Below are positions 1 through 9,371 of a stretch of DNA of 20,321 bases, piece after piece. The notes beneath the pieces were generated by a model, which had not been told where the DNA came from, ran no database searches, and saw only the letters and a list, made by a program, of their open reading frames with translations. Source of the DNA: Mnemiopsis leidyi. Lineage: Eukaryota; Ctenophora; Tentaculata; Lobata; Bolinopsidae. The position numbers and the translations under genes were made by a program. The stretch's first letter is position 1. Every line of letters begins with the position of its first letter. The stretch covers positions 216,005 through 236,325 of the forward strand of contig JH154743.1 in assembly GCA_000226015.1 (NCBI GenBank), written 5' to 3'.

Positions 1-246
1 ATACATACATACATACATACATACATACATACATACATACATACATACATACATACATACATACATACATACATACATACATACATACATACATACATAC
101 ATACATACATACATACATACATACATACATACATACATACATACATACATACATACATACATACATACATACATACATACATACCTACATAGTACATACA
201 TAGTACATACATACATACATACATACAGACATGCATACATACATAC
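1..246. repeat. (ATAC)n tetranucleotide microsatellite
   Basis: An uninterrupted run of about 46 ATAC units fills positions 1 to about 184. It then decays through imperfect units (CCTACAT, AGTACAT, CAGACATGC) to about 246. It continues past the left edge of the window, so its full length is unknown. It lies downstream of the last visible NFXL1 exon, in what should be an intron of that gene. Confidence 0.97.
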
Positions 247-431
247 ACATAACAGACGCACTCTTACACTTACATGTACGTCGTACAAGACATTACACGT
301 GACAGATATACAGCACAGTTGCAGATGGATGCAACATACATAAAATATCACTGTATTTGAAATACTCCCCCTATCAATTGTATAAAAAATACTGATGCAC
401 TAAATATATCCCCACTTGATAAATTCCTTAC

Positions 432-3400
432 TTTATGTGTTTTGCCACATCTGCAGGACTTATCTCTGACTTGAAGACACGTGTCACAGAGACCCACGTG
501 ACACAACTTAAAGCACTTGTGTTCACCACAAGGCAGAGCTTTGTCACATGACATCTCGCACGTGGGCGCTTCTTGGTCGCATGGATACCGGTCTGGCAAC
601 TGAGTGGTAGTAATCAAAATTAAATACTTCGCTCTAGCTCGTACATACTTCAATGAATTTCGACAATTGCACTATAAAATCTAATTCTAAGAGGAGGTCA
701 GTGACACTAACTCCTAACAGGGGACACTAGTACAGTGTCTGCTTACAGGTGTTTTGCCGCAAGGACATGAAGTTCTCAATGAAGGAGGACACGGTTTACA
801 AAAACCAGCTGGATGACAAATCTCCATACAGGTGTGGTTGCCACAAGGAAGCGGCTGACTGCACACTCTCCCACATTGCCAGTCAAACTTGAGACATTGT
901 CTCAGAGCTGACTCTTTACCACATCTACAAGATTGTAACGACTCCCTTTCACACGGTGCACAGTCCCCTGGAATGTAGCAGGTACAGTTCACCATATAAT
1001 GTTATTATACGAGGAATTAGGAGAGAGGGGCGTTGTTGAAGAGTCGCAAATTATTAAGTCTTTAAGTCTTTAATGAGATTTTATGGAGAATGGAAAGATC
1101 GTTTCTCACCGTCGTGACAAGGACTTAGACAAGAATGTTGACCACATTGTAATGGCTTCTTACAAACTCCTCCGCAAGACCACCGAGCTTGGCCGCACCT
1201 CCTCGTCTCGTTCTTTCTCGCACCGCAGTAACACGAGGAAACAACCTGCAGTTTCTTTGTCCAGTTAGTGGTGCACTACAGATATTACAATGAAATGTGT
1301 GTGACTAAATAAGGTGAAAAGAAGTTCAAGGGGTAGTAATTCATGATCAGTAAGTTCAATCAGAAGGTATAAGTCCAAATTCCGGTTCATACTTCATAGA
1401 TCGAAGCATCTGAATTTTCTCACAAAGTTTTCTAATTAACTTCTCCCACACAATACTACAACAACAAGGTGGTACATCACAGACCGTCTGTAAAGGTCTC
1501 TGGATTTCTGACTAGACCTGCTTAGGGCAAGGAGGACAGCGTCCCGGGTGACAGAGAAGAAGGCAGGAATGTCCACATTTAGGAGAGAGAGGTTTATCAC
1601 AGACTTCCCCGCAGGAGTGAGGTGCGATCCATGGATCATACACCGGGTCTATTTTCTTTCCGCAGTAGCAGTAATATCTAGGTAATAAAGGTAGGGTTTG
1701 AAAGATCCTGGTTAAAAATAATATAGTGGAGCACCAGACATTGTGGGAGTTATCAAGTAAGCAAATAGAACTAAACTTATTAACTAAACCTATTAACTAA
1801 GCAGTTAATTAACTACTATTTTTTCGTCTGCCGGGTGGTGTATTGGCACTGGCACTCGCTTCCCACGCCGAAGACCGGGTGTTCGAAACCCGTCCGAGGC
1901 AGGCAGTCCAGGCCACCAAGCTGTGATTGGTACACGATTTATCCTGGAATTTAATCTCGGAGGATATCAGTGACGCGAATCACACTTCGGTGTAATGTCT
2001 ATTCCATTCAGAATGAGTTTGAACTTGCATATCAGGTGATAATGAATTCTGCTTGGTACTCACCAGCTCCTTAAGATGTCCGAACGCGGAATATTTCGGA
2101 AGTTGTACGAGTTAATTTTTTTTAATTGATTACCATGCTGAGTAACCAAGGGTACCTACTTCGTGGGTATCTGTTTCTTAGAAAACTCCTCTCTACACTT
2201 GGGACAGAACCAGGGAACGTCTTTATCAGGAAACAATTCTGCAGAGAGGACTGAGGGAGCTTTGATGCCGTCCCGGGCCCACTTCTGGATACAGACCAGG
2301 TGGAAAGAGTCGCTACATCGTGGACAAGACCACACCGGCTCTGCGTGGCGTACCTAAGGAGATAGGACTGGGCTGGTGGGTTGCCTGGTTGGTGAATCAG
2401 GTGGGTGTAGAGTCTTATAAATTTTGCCTCAATAGTGATAGTATGAGTAATTTGAAGAAACTGAGCTTTCAAAATCATAGACTACTTCATTACAATATTA
2501 TGATTATATCAAACATAAATGGACGTCAGATTTTTTGGGGAGGAGTCCGAAATCTTATCTATCACGTGATTGTGATTTCCAATTTAAGTGGTTACATCTG
2601 GCTTCTTATTGGTCAATCTCGGTCACATGTTGTTGAAAATTTCTGACTCCTCTCCAAGAATTCTGACGTCAATAATAACGATAAAAAAATTATGATAGTA
2701 TGTTCCAGAAGAAATCCTGTAGATGACTTACTGTGGAAATGCAGACAAGACAGTTGCTGGAGGATGAATGATAAAGATCAGCGAGTTTACTCTGGATATT
2801 CTCTCTGTCTTCACCGTATGTACCCAAAACTTTGACAAGAACCTAGGGAGGATTTTTTTCTCCCATAACTGGCAACACTGTTAAACTATAGAAAAGCCGA
2901 AGGAAATGCTCCTATATCAGAATTACATTTTATTTTCACTTATGTTTGAACTACCTGCTGATCCACTTCCTCTTCTTCATCAGAACTCAGATAATCCAAA
3001 TTATCTGGGATTACGTACTGAGGCAGTTTTTTCTCACCTGAAAGCAAGCTTTTTTGGTTATAGGTAGACAAATGGACGTCAGAATCCTTGGGGAAGAGTC
3101 GGAAACCTTTTCATCACGTAACAGTGTTTTTAAAATTAATTGGTCGTATTTGGCGTTTCATTGGTCAAAATTTTCGATTCCTCCCTAGGAATTCTGATGT
3201 CCATTAATCTTGAAAACTACTTGAAGGATGCCAGACAAACATCATGACAATTACTTATGAAAAAATTCCAGACACCCGTTATTTTCACATATGAAATGAA
3301 CCAAAAAGTAGTTTAAACTAGTTAATTTTTAATAATATAGTTGAGATCTCCACGAACAATCCCAGACATGAATTACCCGAAACTCATTTAAACTAGGATT

Positions 3401-3766
3401 CTCACCGTGTTGGTGATGTCCATTGTCCGTGTTATCCCGCGTAGGACCCCAAGTAGGAGTTACGGGGACAGCTACTCTAGGTGAGGGTGAGACTCCCAAC
3501 CCCGGCACTGACAGCAGCTGAGATCTGGTCTGACAGAGAGGAGAGTGTGGTGAGTCTTATATAGGAATCTTTTCATGGGATATATTGACCAGATGTTGCT
3601 CATATTCAACACTTCATTTACTTAAACCAACAACAATATTACGAAACACAGTGCCTAATAATTCTGTTTGGTTAAAACAGGACACCCTTCTTACCGGCTG
3701 AGTGGGACCGCTAGAGCGTCCTCTTCCCCTCCCCCTCTTCCCGCTGAGATGAGTCAAGCCGCTCAT
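432..3766 (-). CDS. NFXL1: NFXL1-type NF-X1 zinc finger protein, nine 5' coding exons (3' end outside window)
   Basis: Coding exons, in order of translation: 3695-3766, 3406-3529, 2955-3037, 2732-2842, 2160-2353, 1518-1677, 1110-1245, 747-967, 432-599. They total 1,269 bases, 423 residues, and every junction has GT-AG ends and matching phase. Residues 1-24 are RG-rich, as in vertebrate NFXL1. An acidic serine patch (DEEEE) follows. A RING/PHD-like finger spans residues 124-183, with CLVC, a CPRC pair, H148, the CIQKW motif and a final CPKC. Cysteine/histidine-rich NF-X1 fingers then repeat in the CGxHxC...CHxGxC...C pattern, including YYCYCGKK and PHSCGEVC, which track human NFXL1 closely. 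The start is the first in-frame ATG, 55 bases from a CCAAT box. Human NFXL1 is about twice as long and ends in a membrane segment; that part would lie beyond position 1. Family members are putative transcription regulators or E3-like proteins; the exact role is not established here. Confidence 0.9.
1826..2121 (+). mobile_element. tRNA-derived SINE-like element
   Basis: Positions 1836-1846 read TGGTGTATTGG, close to a Pol III A box, and 1880-1890 read TGTTCGAAACC, a near-perfect B box. The 33-base spacing is typical of a tRNA gene. A 5-bp stem (CGGGT/ACCCG, 76-80 and 88-92 within 1800) closes the T-loop. The rest of the cloverleaf is degenerate: the T stem does not abut the possible acceptor stem (1826-1832 with 1898-1904). 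A unique body of about 200 bases follows, ending near a T-run at 2114-2121. No clear target-site duplication was seen, so the 3' boundary is approximate. It sits in the NFXL1 intron 1678-2159, opposite to the gene. Confidence 0.6.
2520..2670. mobile_element. TIR element (MITE-like), copy A, in NFXL1 intron
   Basis: The left end begins TGGACGTCAGA and the right end finishes with an inverted TTCTGACGTC. Inside these are GGGGAGGAGTCCGA and, inverted, GACTCCTCTCC. The interior carries TATTGGTCAA and ATCACGTGA, both shared with copy B at 3073-3203. It has no coding capacity, so it would be a non-autonomous DNA transposon. It lies in the intron 2354-2731. No target-site duplication could be assigned with confidence. 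Confidence 0.75.
3073..3203. mobile_element. TIR element (MITE-like), copy B, in NFXL1 intron
   Basis: This is a second, shorter copy (131 against 151 bases) of the element at 2520-2670, in the same orientation. The left terminus TGGACGTCAGAATCCTTGGG and the right terminus AATTCTGATGTCCA form inverted repeats with a few mismatches. The interior shares ATCACGT and CATTGGTCAA with copy A. It occupies the intron 3038-3405. Confidence 0.78.
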
Positions 3767-3817
3767 TTTAGTATCTTAACTTCCAAACATATCTACCCTC
3801 CTTATCTTTTCTCTTTT

Positions 3818-3830
3818 CTCATTGGCTTAC
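3818..3830 (-). promoter_or_regulatory. CCAAT box upstream of NFXL1
   Basis: On the minus strand the sequence reads AGCCAATGAG, with the CCAAT core at 3821-3825, about 55 bases before the NFXL1 ATG. The flanks are purine-rich on that strand and there is no obvious TATA box, which fits a housekeeping promoter. The transcription start cannot be placed from sequence. Confidence 0.4.
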
Positions 3831-4364
3831 TGTAACTTTTATGATATTATCCTGCCACTACAAATGATTCAGTTCTCTCAGTAAATTCAGCTCATTTGTG
3901 AGCGGACTAACACTAACAGTGCAACTGTGTATCGGTATTTGAAAGATCTTGAAATTTTAAGGTACATTCACGAAAATAAGACATTCTTTTGAGGTACATA
4001 ATTTTGATAAAAAATGGAATTATAAAATATACTATGTGTATGGAGATATAAATCATCGATATCTATAATTCTTAATTTATCAAATATTCGGTTGTCCCAA
4101 AAAGTTTAAAAATCACTTTCCCCCACTTTCTATCAGTTTAACAATAGATGGTATGTTAATTTTAACAACGTTAAAGTGCGAATCATTTTGCATTTTAAGA
4201 AACACCCCCAAATAATGACAGCATTTGTTAAATGTTGAACAGTGTTTTTGTTATTTTCTTCTTTAATCGAGTGGAAGACAAAGGAATTAATGGAATTCAT
4301 CAATACATTTCTGCGTAACTAGTACTACGCCGTCATCAGGACACTAATAGTTACATGTTAAAGA

Positions 4365-4829
4365 ATGATTATCATATATCGCAATTTAACAATAAGAGAG
4401 TATTATGAAGGAAATATAAGACTATACCATTTGTTCAATATACACAAAGAAATATATATCGATGAATTTCCATTAAATCCTTTGTCTGTCACTCGAGTCA
4501 AGAAGAGAATGACAAAGACACTTGCACTGTTAAACTTAGCTTTTGATGCAACTCATAAACAATTAAATTATCCCATCATTCTGTTAAATGTTAGTCCCAA
4601 CCATTCATTCAAATTCATCATGTGTTCTTTTTTTCGATGCGTGGTTTTTTGGCTTTCGAGTGTAAAAAGAATGTTTAATTTAGACCGGTATTGTCAATCT
4701 TTATGGGGCAACCTATTATTATGCAATGCTCATAAAATTTATAACATCCAATTACATCTACAACAATGTAAAATTTCATTTCAGACAAGAACAATTCAAG
4801 TAAAAACCGAAGGGCACATGGCCAATTAG
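4365..4829 (+). CDS. Unrecognised 154-residue ORF (may be chance)
   Basis: An uninterrupted ORF starting ATGATTATC and ending TAG, the only sizeable plus-strand ORF in the window that does not overlap a gene. The product is rich in Leu, Ile, Asn, Lys and aromatic residues and has a hydrophobic patch around residues 80-100 (IMCSFFRCVVFWLSS). No domain, signal peptide or known family is recognised. Composition is what AT-rich DNA gives by chance, yet 154 codons is long for such DNA. No conserved splice context or promoter was seen. It may be a lineage-specific gene, a transposon remnant or noise. Confidence 0.2.
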   Translation: MIIIYRNLTIREYYEGNIRLYHLFNIHKEIYIDEFPLNPLSVTRVKKRMTKTLALLNLAFDATHKQLNYPIILLNVSPNHSFKFIMCSFFRCVVFWLSSVKRMFNLDRYCQSLWGNLLLCNAHKIYNIQLHLQQCKISFQTRTIQVKTEGHMAN

Positions 4830-4842
4830 TTCGTGTTATAAG

Positions 4843-4916
4843 TGATTGTAACTGATTTTGCAGCCATGCTATTCTCTACAGCACTGATTGTAACTGATTT
4901 TACGACCATGCTATTC
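4843..4916 (+). repeat. 42-bp tandem duplication
   Basis: The segment starting TGATTGTAACTGATTTT at 4843 recurs at 4885 with GCAGCC changed to ACGACC, and both copies continue into CATGCTATTC. The second copy is incomplete, about 32 bases. The piece TCTCTACAGCACTGA at its junction appears again at 4981. Confidence 0.8.
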
Positions 4917-5544
4917 CACAAATAATATATGTATTATCGCGATCGAACCATTACAAGTGCACGAATTATTTTTCTGTTAATCTCTACAGCACTGAAATCC
5001 AATCTTTAATGCCTATCCAAAACATTGAAAGTGGTAGCTACCAAACCAGAATTTTATGCTGTTATCAGTTAAGTTGAAATATGGCGGACCACCCATGTAG
5101 CGGCGCAAAATCTGCAACAATTACTTAATCGAAAATGTTTCTGGAGAGCTCTCCGTTAATAAATCTGTAGTCTATTCAATGCAATAACCACATCATGAAG
5201 TCATGATAAAAATAAATCTACAAAGATTTTTCAAATCAACAATTTGAGAAACCATTGTTCGAGCCTTGATTGTATGAGCCTTCAAAAACACTTTAACGTT
5301 GAAGGGAGAAATAAATTAAGAAATACACCATCTGCATTCTGCATTTAACAAGTTAAAAAACAATTTAACATGATATTGATATGAATATATTGTCTTTGTT
5401 CTTTGCCGATGTTCATGTGCTAAGGATTCCCGTACTATATTGTGACAATACTATATACTGACATGTCACTAAAAGGTATATATTGCTTACTATAAAGTTA
5501 CATGTGATCTCTTTTTAATAATGAAACAAATATATTGCATTGAC

Positions 5545-5697
5545 CCCGTCCTTAGGCCTCCCACCTCCGTCTCCTCCTTTCTCAATTCTCTCTCCTCTCT
5601 TTTTCTTCTCCGCCCTTCTACATACTCTGTCCTCTGTCTTTCCTCCATCCTAACTCCACTTTTATAATCCCTCCACCCGCCTTCCTCCACCCTCCTT
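5545..5697 (+). repeat. Polypyrimidine (CT-rich) tract
   Basis: About 150 bases consist almost only of C and T on the plus strand, with scattered A or G interruptions, for example CTCTCTCCTCTCTTTTTCTT. The minus strand is homopurine-like and so stays open for 66 codons rich in Glu and Arg; that reading frame is an artefact of composition. Such tracts can form triplex DNA, but the interruptions here weaken that. Confidence 0.75.
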
Positions 5698-5809
5698 GAG
5701 GTACGACTCTTTAAGTCTACTGAGTACTGGGATCCCTAATGCAAGCTTAAGATGACCAACAGTACGAAGTCCCTGTTTACATCATGATAAATGAATTAAA
5801 AATTGAAGT

Positions 5810-5815
5810 TTTATT
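5810..5815 (-). terminator. Candidate polyadenylation signal of the RING gene
   Basis: TTTATT on the plus strand gives AATAAA on the minus strand, about 500 bases after the stop codon at 6312. It is the only canonical hexamer seen in the first half kilobase downstream. The 3' UTR length is inferred. Confidence 0.35.
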
Positions 5816-6311
5816 AGCAAAAGTAAGACCTAAGAATTAATCAGAAAAGTAAAGTTAAACAAAGTTGTGTCACCAAACTCGACTTGTCACTATTTGGTGT
5901 TGTAACTCTATAGTACGTGCAGAGCACTGTTTGATGACAAAAGTCCACTGTCACAATAATGTACTTGTCACTATATAGTAACATCTCTACATAGTATGTT
6001 TAACATTTGAACAGTTGTTAAAACCCAGGAGAGAATAAAAACTAAACAAGTAAGTTTTTAACATCATTTTCCTTCGATTCAGCACTTAAATCGACAATGC
6101 AAACTTAGTAAGAAGAATAGGATAATCGTTAATCTGGCAGATTGAAAGGAGTCAAATTCAAACCAATGACTAATCTTATAAACATAACCCAACGAGGCTT
6201 GGAAAATCATATAAGTATCAGTCTAAATGATATAGTCCCGAAAAATTTCGTGAACAGGACAGTTTTCCAAAAAATAGTCAAAACTGAGAAACAATTTTTT
6301 CCTCCAGTAAA

Positions 6312-9041
6312 TTAATCATTATCACAATCATTAAGACCAAGGTAGTTTATATCATAATCGTCGCGGGGAGAAAATCCGCCTGCATCGTACCACATCGCAG
6401 CTCTAAGCTCATCTCTCATTCGAGGAGTATCTTCCCAGTTGGCGATGTAGATTCCCTCTGCCGCCAACTCTTCACTGGTTACAGGACGACCAGAGCTGAA
6501 CAGAGTCGTGTTGATGGTGGTACCGTCAAAGTTAACGTTATCAAAAGGGTCCGAGTTGACGTTCGAGTTATCGTTTGAATTGACGTCAAAATTGTTGTTA
6601 GAGTTGGCGTTAAAGTTGTTGTAGGAGTCGACGTCAAAGTTGTTGTTGGAGTTGACGTTGGACTGAACAGTGCGACAGGTCGGACAAGTGAAGTTGCGGG
6701 TTGCAAACCAGAGGTCTACGCAAGCTTTATGGAACCGGTGCGCGCAGTTAGAAATGTGCACCTCGCCCACAGTGAGGGTCTCCAGGCAGATAACACAAGT
6801 GTTGTCGGGGGAGAGAGAGGGTTTTCTGCCTCTCCCAACAACTTCACTCCGCTCCAAGTCTTTGGAGACGAGACTCACCAGTCTCTCGAACAATGGCTGG
6901 CGTTTTGTTTTTAGCCGGTATGGTCTCTGCTCTTGTAGCTGATTCAAATAATTTGTTATGTCGCCATCTGAAAGTACTGGAAAAAGTTCCTGCAGTTTTT
7001 GTTTCATTTTCCGCGCTACCTCTGTAGTTAAATAGTTAGACTCAGGATCAGAGTTCCTGGAACTGCTATACTCACAGTTTCCTGAATGAACACTGTGAGT
7101 ACGCACTTGATCGAGGTCTGCACCCGTTTTTTCAGTGGAAGATGCTGAAAGACTCGGCCAACTCGGAATTGTGCAGTCAACATCCTCGCTGAGTTCTCCT
7201 CTTGGTGCTCTGGATGCCTTATTTGACTCGTCAGATGGTATTCTCGACTTTCTGCTGGGAAAATCTGGTGAAGTTGAACATTTATTGGTATTCGATCTTG
7301 TCGGCTCGGGTTGACGAGGTAAATCCAGAGAGATTCCTCTTCCAGGCGAAGGTTCACTTGTTCCAACTTTAGAAGCAGCAGTTTTACTCCTTCCCCTTCC
7401 TCTCCCTCTTCCTCTAGATTTTGGGAAGGCATCTGGGGAAAATATAGCTGGAGTTAATCTGTTCTGTATGTTAGGAGTATTCCTAACAGAGCATTCAGGG
7501 AGAGAAAGGGAGGAGTTGAGAGATCCAGGCAGAGAAACATTGGAAACATTTAATTGATTAGACAAATAATCTTCAACAGCTGAACCACTAGTTGAAGGAC
7601 CTTCCGTGTTAAATGTTGGAACAGACGGCACTGTAGACGAAACAGCAGCCTCAAGTCCAGGTGGTGCAACCATGATATTTTCAGGGGAAGGGTTAATGCG
7701 GGCAACATCAAGCATATTAGCAATGTTTTCAAGCTCACAGTTAATTCTAGCTGTCTTCAGTTGACTGTTAACAGTTGTAGTCGACGTGGAGACAGGAGGA
7801 GGGGTCAGATCGGGGGCTACCCTTCCCAGTAAGATATCATCAAACCTCTGAAGGGGGAGAGGAGGAACTCCAAACTCTACAGGAGGACCTCGAGGTTCCT
7901 CTTCAAACTGGACCATTTCAGGATCAGCAGCTTCGTGGAGCGAGGTTACATATTGACTGTACCTTCTTTCGTTCTCCTCAAGTTTCTTCCGAGCATCTTC
8001 TTGACATATTTTCCACTGGGTTAGATTGTAGCGTTCTGGGGCGGGCAACCTGGATCTCTCTCGAACTTGGGCAGTGCAGTTAGCGTGAGCTATTTTAAGC
8101 TTTAAGCAAGCAGATTCAAATTTTTTCCGGACCAACTGCTGCTGTACTAGCTTGTAACTTTGAGTGACTCCGATAACATCCTTCTTAAGGTTCATTACTA
8201 TATCTTCCCGTTTTGAAAGTTCATGCTCAACCTTAGCAAGTTTTTCAACGAGTTCCTCCTTTTCCCTAGTTCTTGCTATTATGAGACTTTTGGAGTCAAT
8301 GTTGGCTTGTTTTTGTTGTTCAAGTTCCGCCCTTATTGCCATGATTAATTTCTTAGATTCAATCGATTTAACAGTCCTTTCATTGAGTCTCATTTTCCGT
8401 TCTTCTTCCATCTGAATAACTAACCTATCATAATCTTCTTTGAGTTTTTTCTGCTCGGCTAGAATAATCTGCTTGTCTTTATAATCTGCTTTCAGTTGCT
8501 TAGCTTTGGCTTTTAACCTAGTGAAACTGTCCAACTGTTGACAAAGTTGAGTTTTATAATGATCAATCTCTCGTTCGTATTGCCCCTTTATTGTCATAAC
8601 CATAGTTTCAAGTTGATTGGCTCGAACAGCGAGCTCCTTACCTTTTTCAGTGGATATGTTCATTTTCGCGGGTAAATTTAGATGATTGAATTTTGATAGG
8701 GCAAACTCTTCTTGGTTTTGCATGCTGAGTGGTGGACTAGGTGACGAGTTGACAGAATGATCGCGATAGGCTTGCAGAGGATTGATTATTTGATTGGCCA
8801 AGTTGCCCGAAGGCGAATTTATTGAATGTGAAACAAATGTGAGCTGTCCATTATGCTGTGAGTCTGAGGTGGATAAGAAGCTTGGTGCTGTCTGGGTTGT
8901 TTGAAGCGAATTGGAGATACTTTGAATCTGGTTAAGGGAAGAGAAGCTAAAAGGAACAGCAGTTTGCTTTACTCCTTGTGGGAGGGTAGAGGGAATGGCA
9001 CTAAAGCCATTTTTCAGCCCGAATTGTCCGTCACTCATCAT
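6312..9041 (-). CDS. TTC3/DZIP3-like RING-type E3 ubiquitin ligase, single exon
   Basis: An uninterrupted 909-codon ORF. Residues 1-130 are low-complexity (Ser, Gln, Asn). Residues about 130-330 are charged and heptad-like, a probable coiled coil. Residues 380-690 are Pro/Ser-rich and disordered, with a GRGRGRGR stretch. A short helical module, KMKQKLQELFPVLSDGDITN (near 695-715), resembles the segment before the RING in TTC3 and DZIP3. The RING finger spans 749-789: CVIC, a CAHRFHKAC core and CPTC, an H2 type with all eight ligands present. Residues 795-840 are an Asn/Asp repeat of eight-residue units. RING proteins of this family pass ubiquitin from an E2 to a substrate; that activity is inferred. 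The TPRs of TTC3 are absent, so orthology is uncertain. The ATG at 9041 is the first in frame after an upstream TAA; a splice acceptor just upstream (AACTTCAG) could add a non-coding or short coding exon. Confidence 0.85.
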   Translation of the reverse strand: MMSDGQFGLKNGFSAIPSTLPQGVKQTAVPFSFSSLNQIQSISNSLQTTQTAPSFLSTSDSQHNGQLTFVSHSINSPSGNLANQIINPLQAYRDHSVNSSPSPPLSMQNQEEFALSKFNHLNLPAKMNISTEKGKELAVRANQLETMVMTIKGQYEREIDHYKTQLCQQLDSFTRLKAKAKQLKADYKDKQIILAEQKKLKEDYDRLVIQMEEERKMRLNERTVKSIESKKLIMAIRAELEQQKQANIDSKSLIIARTREKEELVEKLAKVEHELSKREDIVMNLKKDVIGVTQSYKLVQQQLVRKKFESACLKLKIAHANCTAQVRERSRLPAPERYNLTQWKICQEDARKKLEENERRYSQYVTSLHEAADPEMVQFEEEPRGPPVEFGVPPLPLQRFDDILLGRVAPDLTPPPVSTSTTTVNSQLKTARINCELENIANMLDVARINPSPENIMVAPPGLEAAVSSTVPSVPTFNTEGPSTSGSAVEDYLSNQLNVSNVSLPGSLNSSLSLPECSVRNTPNIQNRLTPAIFSPDAFPKSRGRGRGRGRSKTAASKVGTSEPSPGRGISLDLPRQPEPTRSNTNKCSTSPDFPSRKSRIPSDESNKASRAPRGELSEDVDCTIPSWPSLSASSTEKTGADLDQVRTHSVHSGNCEYSSSRNSDPESNYLTTEVARKMKQKLQELFPVLSDGDITNYLNQLQEQRPYRLKTKRQPLFERLVSLVSKDLERSEVVGRGRKPSLSPDNTCVICLETLTVGEVHISNCAHRFHKACVDLWFATRNFTCPTCRTVQSNVNSNNNFDVDSYNNFNANSNNNFDVNSNDNSNVNSDPFDNVNFDGTTINTTLFSSGRPVTSEELAAEGIYIANWEDTPRMRDELRAAMWYDAGGFSPRDDYDINYLGLNDCDND
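6553..6665 (-). repeat. 24-bp coding minisatellite in the RING gene
   Basis: Four successive 24-bp units (6553, 6577, 6601, 6625) plus a partial one lie inside the coding sequence, close to the RING finger on its C-terminal side. A typical plus-strand unit begins GAGTTGACGTCAAAGTTGTT. Because 24 is a multiple of three, each unit adds eight residues of the form NSNNNFDV. The units have diverged by several substitutions. Confidence 0.85.
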
Positions 9042-9371
9042 TCCTGGCTGAAGTTCATTCCTGGAATTATCATTTAGTTAGCACCTGCCGCTTATACATT
9101 TTAAATAATTGGAATCATGTGGATCGAGAAGGATTAGTAATACAGTGTTTATCGCCATAAGCAGGGTATAGAAAATTGGTACGCCGCTGAAAACATATTT
9201 ATCATTTCTGCCAAGATTAACAACACGAAAGAGAATCAATATGCATTATTTGAATGTTATGTCCATATATAGTTGTGATTGATCGAGTAAAACAACAAAA
9301 AGACTTAATAGCTGATACGATCATGAATTGGTAAATTTCCTCTGCAACAGAAAATATACAAAACCTCTCTC
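9042..9371. other. METTL5 3' flank and RING gene 5' flank
   Basis: This 330-base stretch separates the METTL5 stop from the RING gene ATG. No canonical minus-strand AATAAA is visible, so the METTL5 3' end is not located. Two acceptor-like sites (AATTCCAG and AACTTCAG, minus strand) lie within 30 bases of the RING ATG. A seven-codon upstream ORF (9058-9038) overlaps that ATG. Confidence 0.5.

Larger units (their letters stand above)
3767..6311. other. Intergenic region between NFXL1 start and RING gene 3' end
   Basis: About 2.5 kb of AT-rich DNA between the NFXL1 5' end and the stop codon of the RING gene. It holds the CCAAT box at 3821, an isolated 154-codon ORF at 4365-4829 (plus strand), a 42-bp direct duplication at 4843-4916, a pyrimidine tract at 5545-5697 and a minus-strand AATAAA at 5810-5815. 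No conserved protein-coding exon was recognised on either strand. Confidence 0.6.

Noticed and set aside
1083..1268. Plus-strand 61-residue ORF
   Set aside because: It is antisense to the NFXL1 exon 1110-1245, whose minus-strand reading has clear NF-X1 cysteine fingers.
1826..1904. A functional tRNA gene
   Set aside because: A and B boxes are present, but the anticodon stem is mismatched and the T stem does not abut the acceptor stem, so a SINE head fits better.
2122..2646. Overlapping ORFs on both strands around the NFXL1 RING-like exon
   Set aside because: They are other frames of the exon 2160-2353 and of a TIR element; only the minus frame with CPRC, CIQKW and CPKC matches a family.
4089..4104. 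Mariner-like terminus (CGGTTGTCCCAAAAAG)
   Set aside because: It resembles ends of some IS630/mariner elements, but no matching inverted end or transposase remnant was found nearby.
5490..5690. Minus-strand 66-residue Glu/Arg-rich ORF
   Set aside because: It is the purine strand of a CT-rich tract; composition explains both its openness and its residues.
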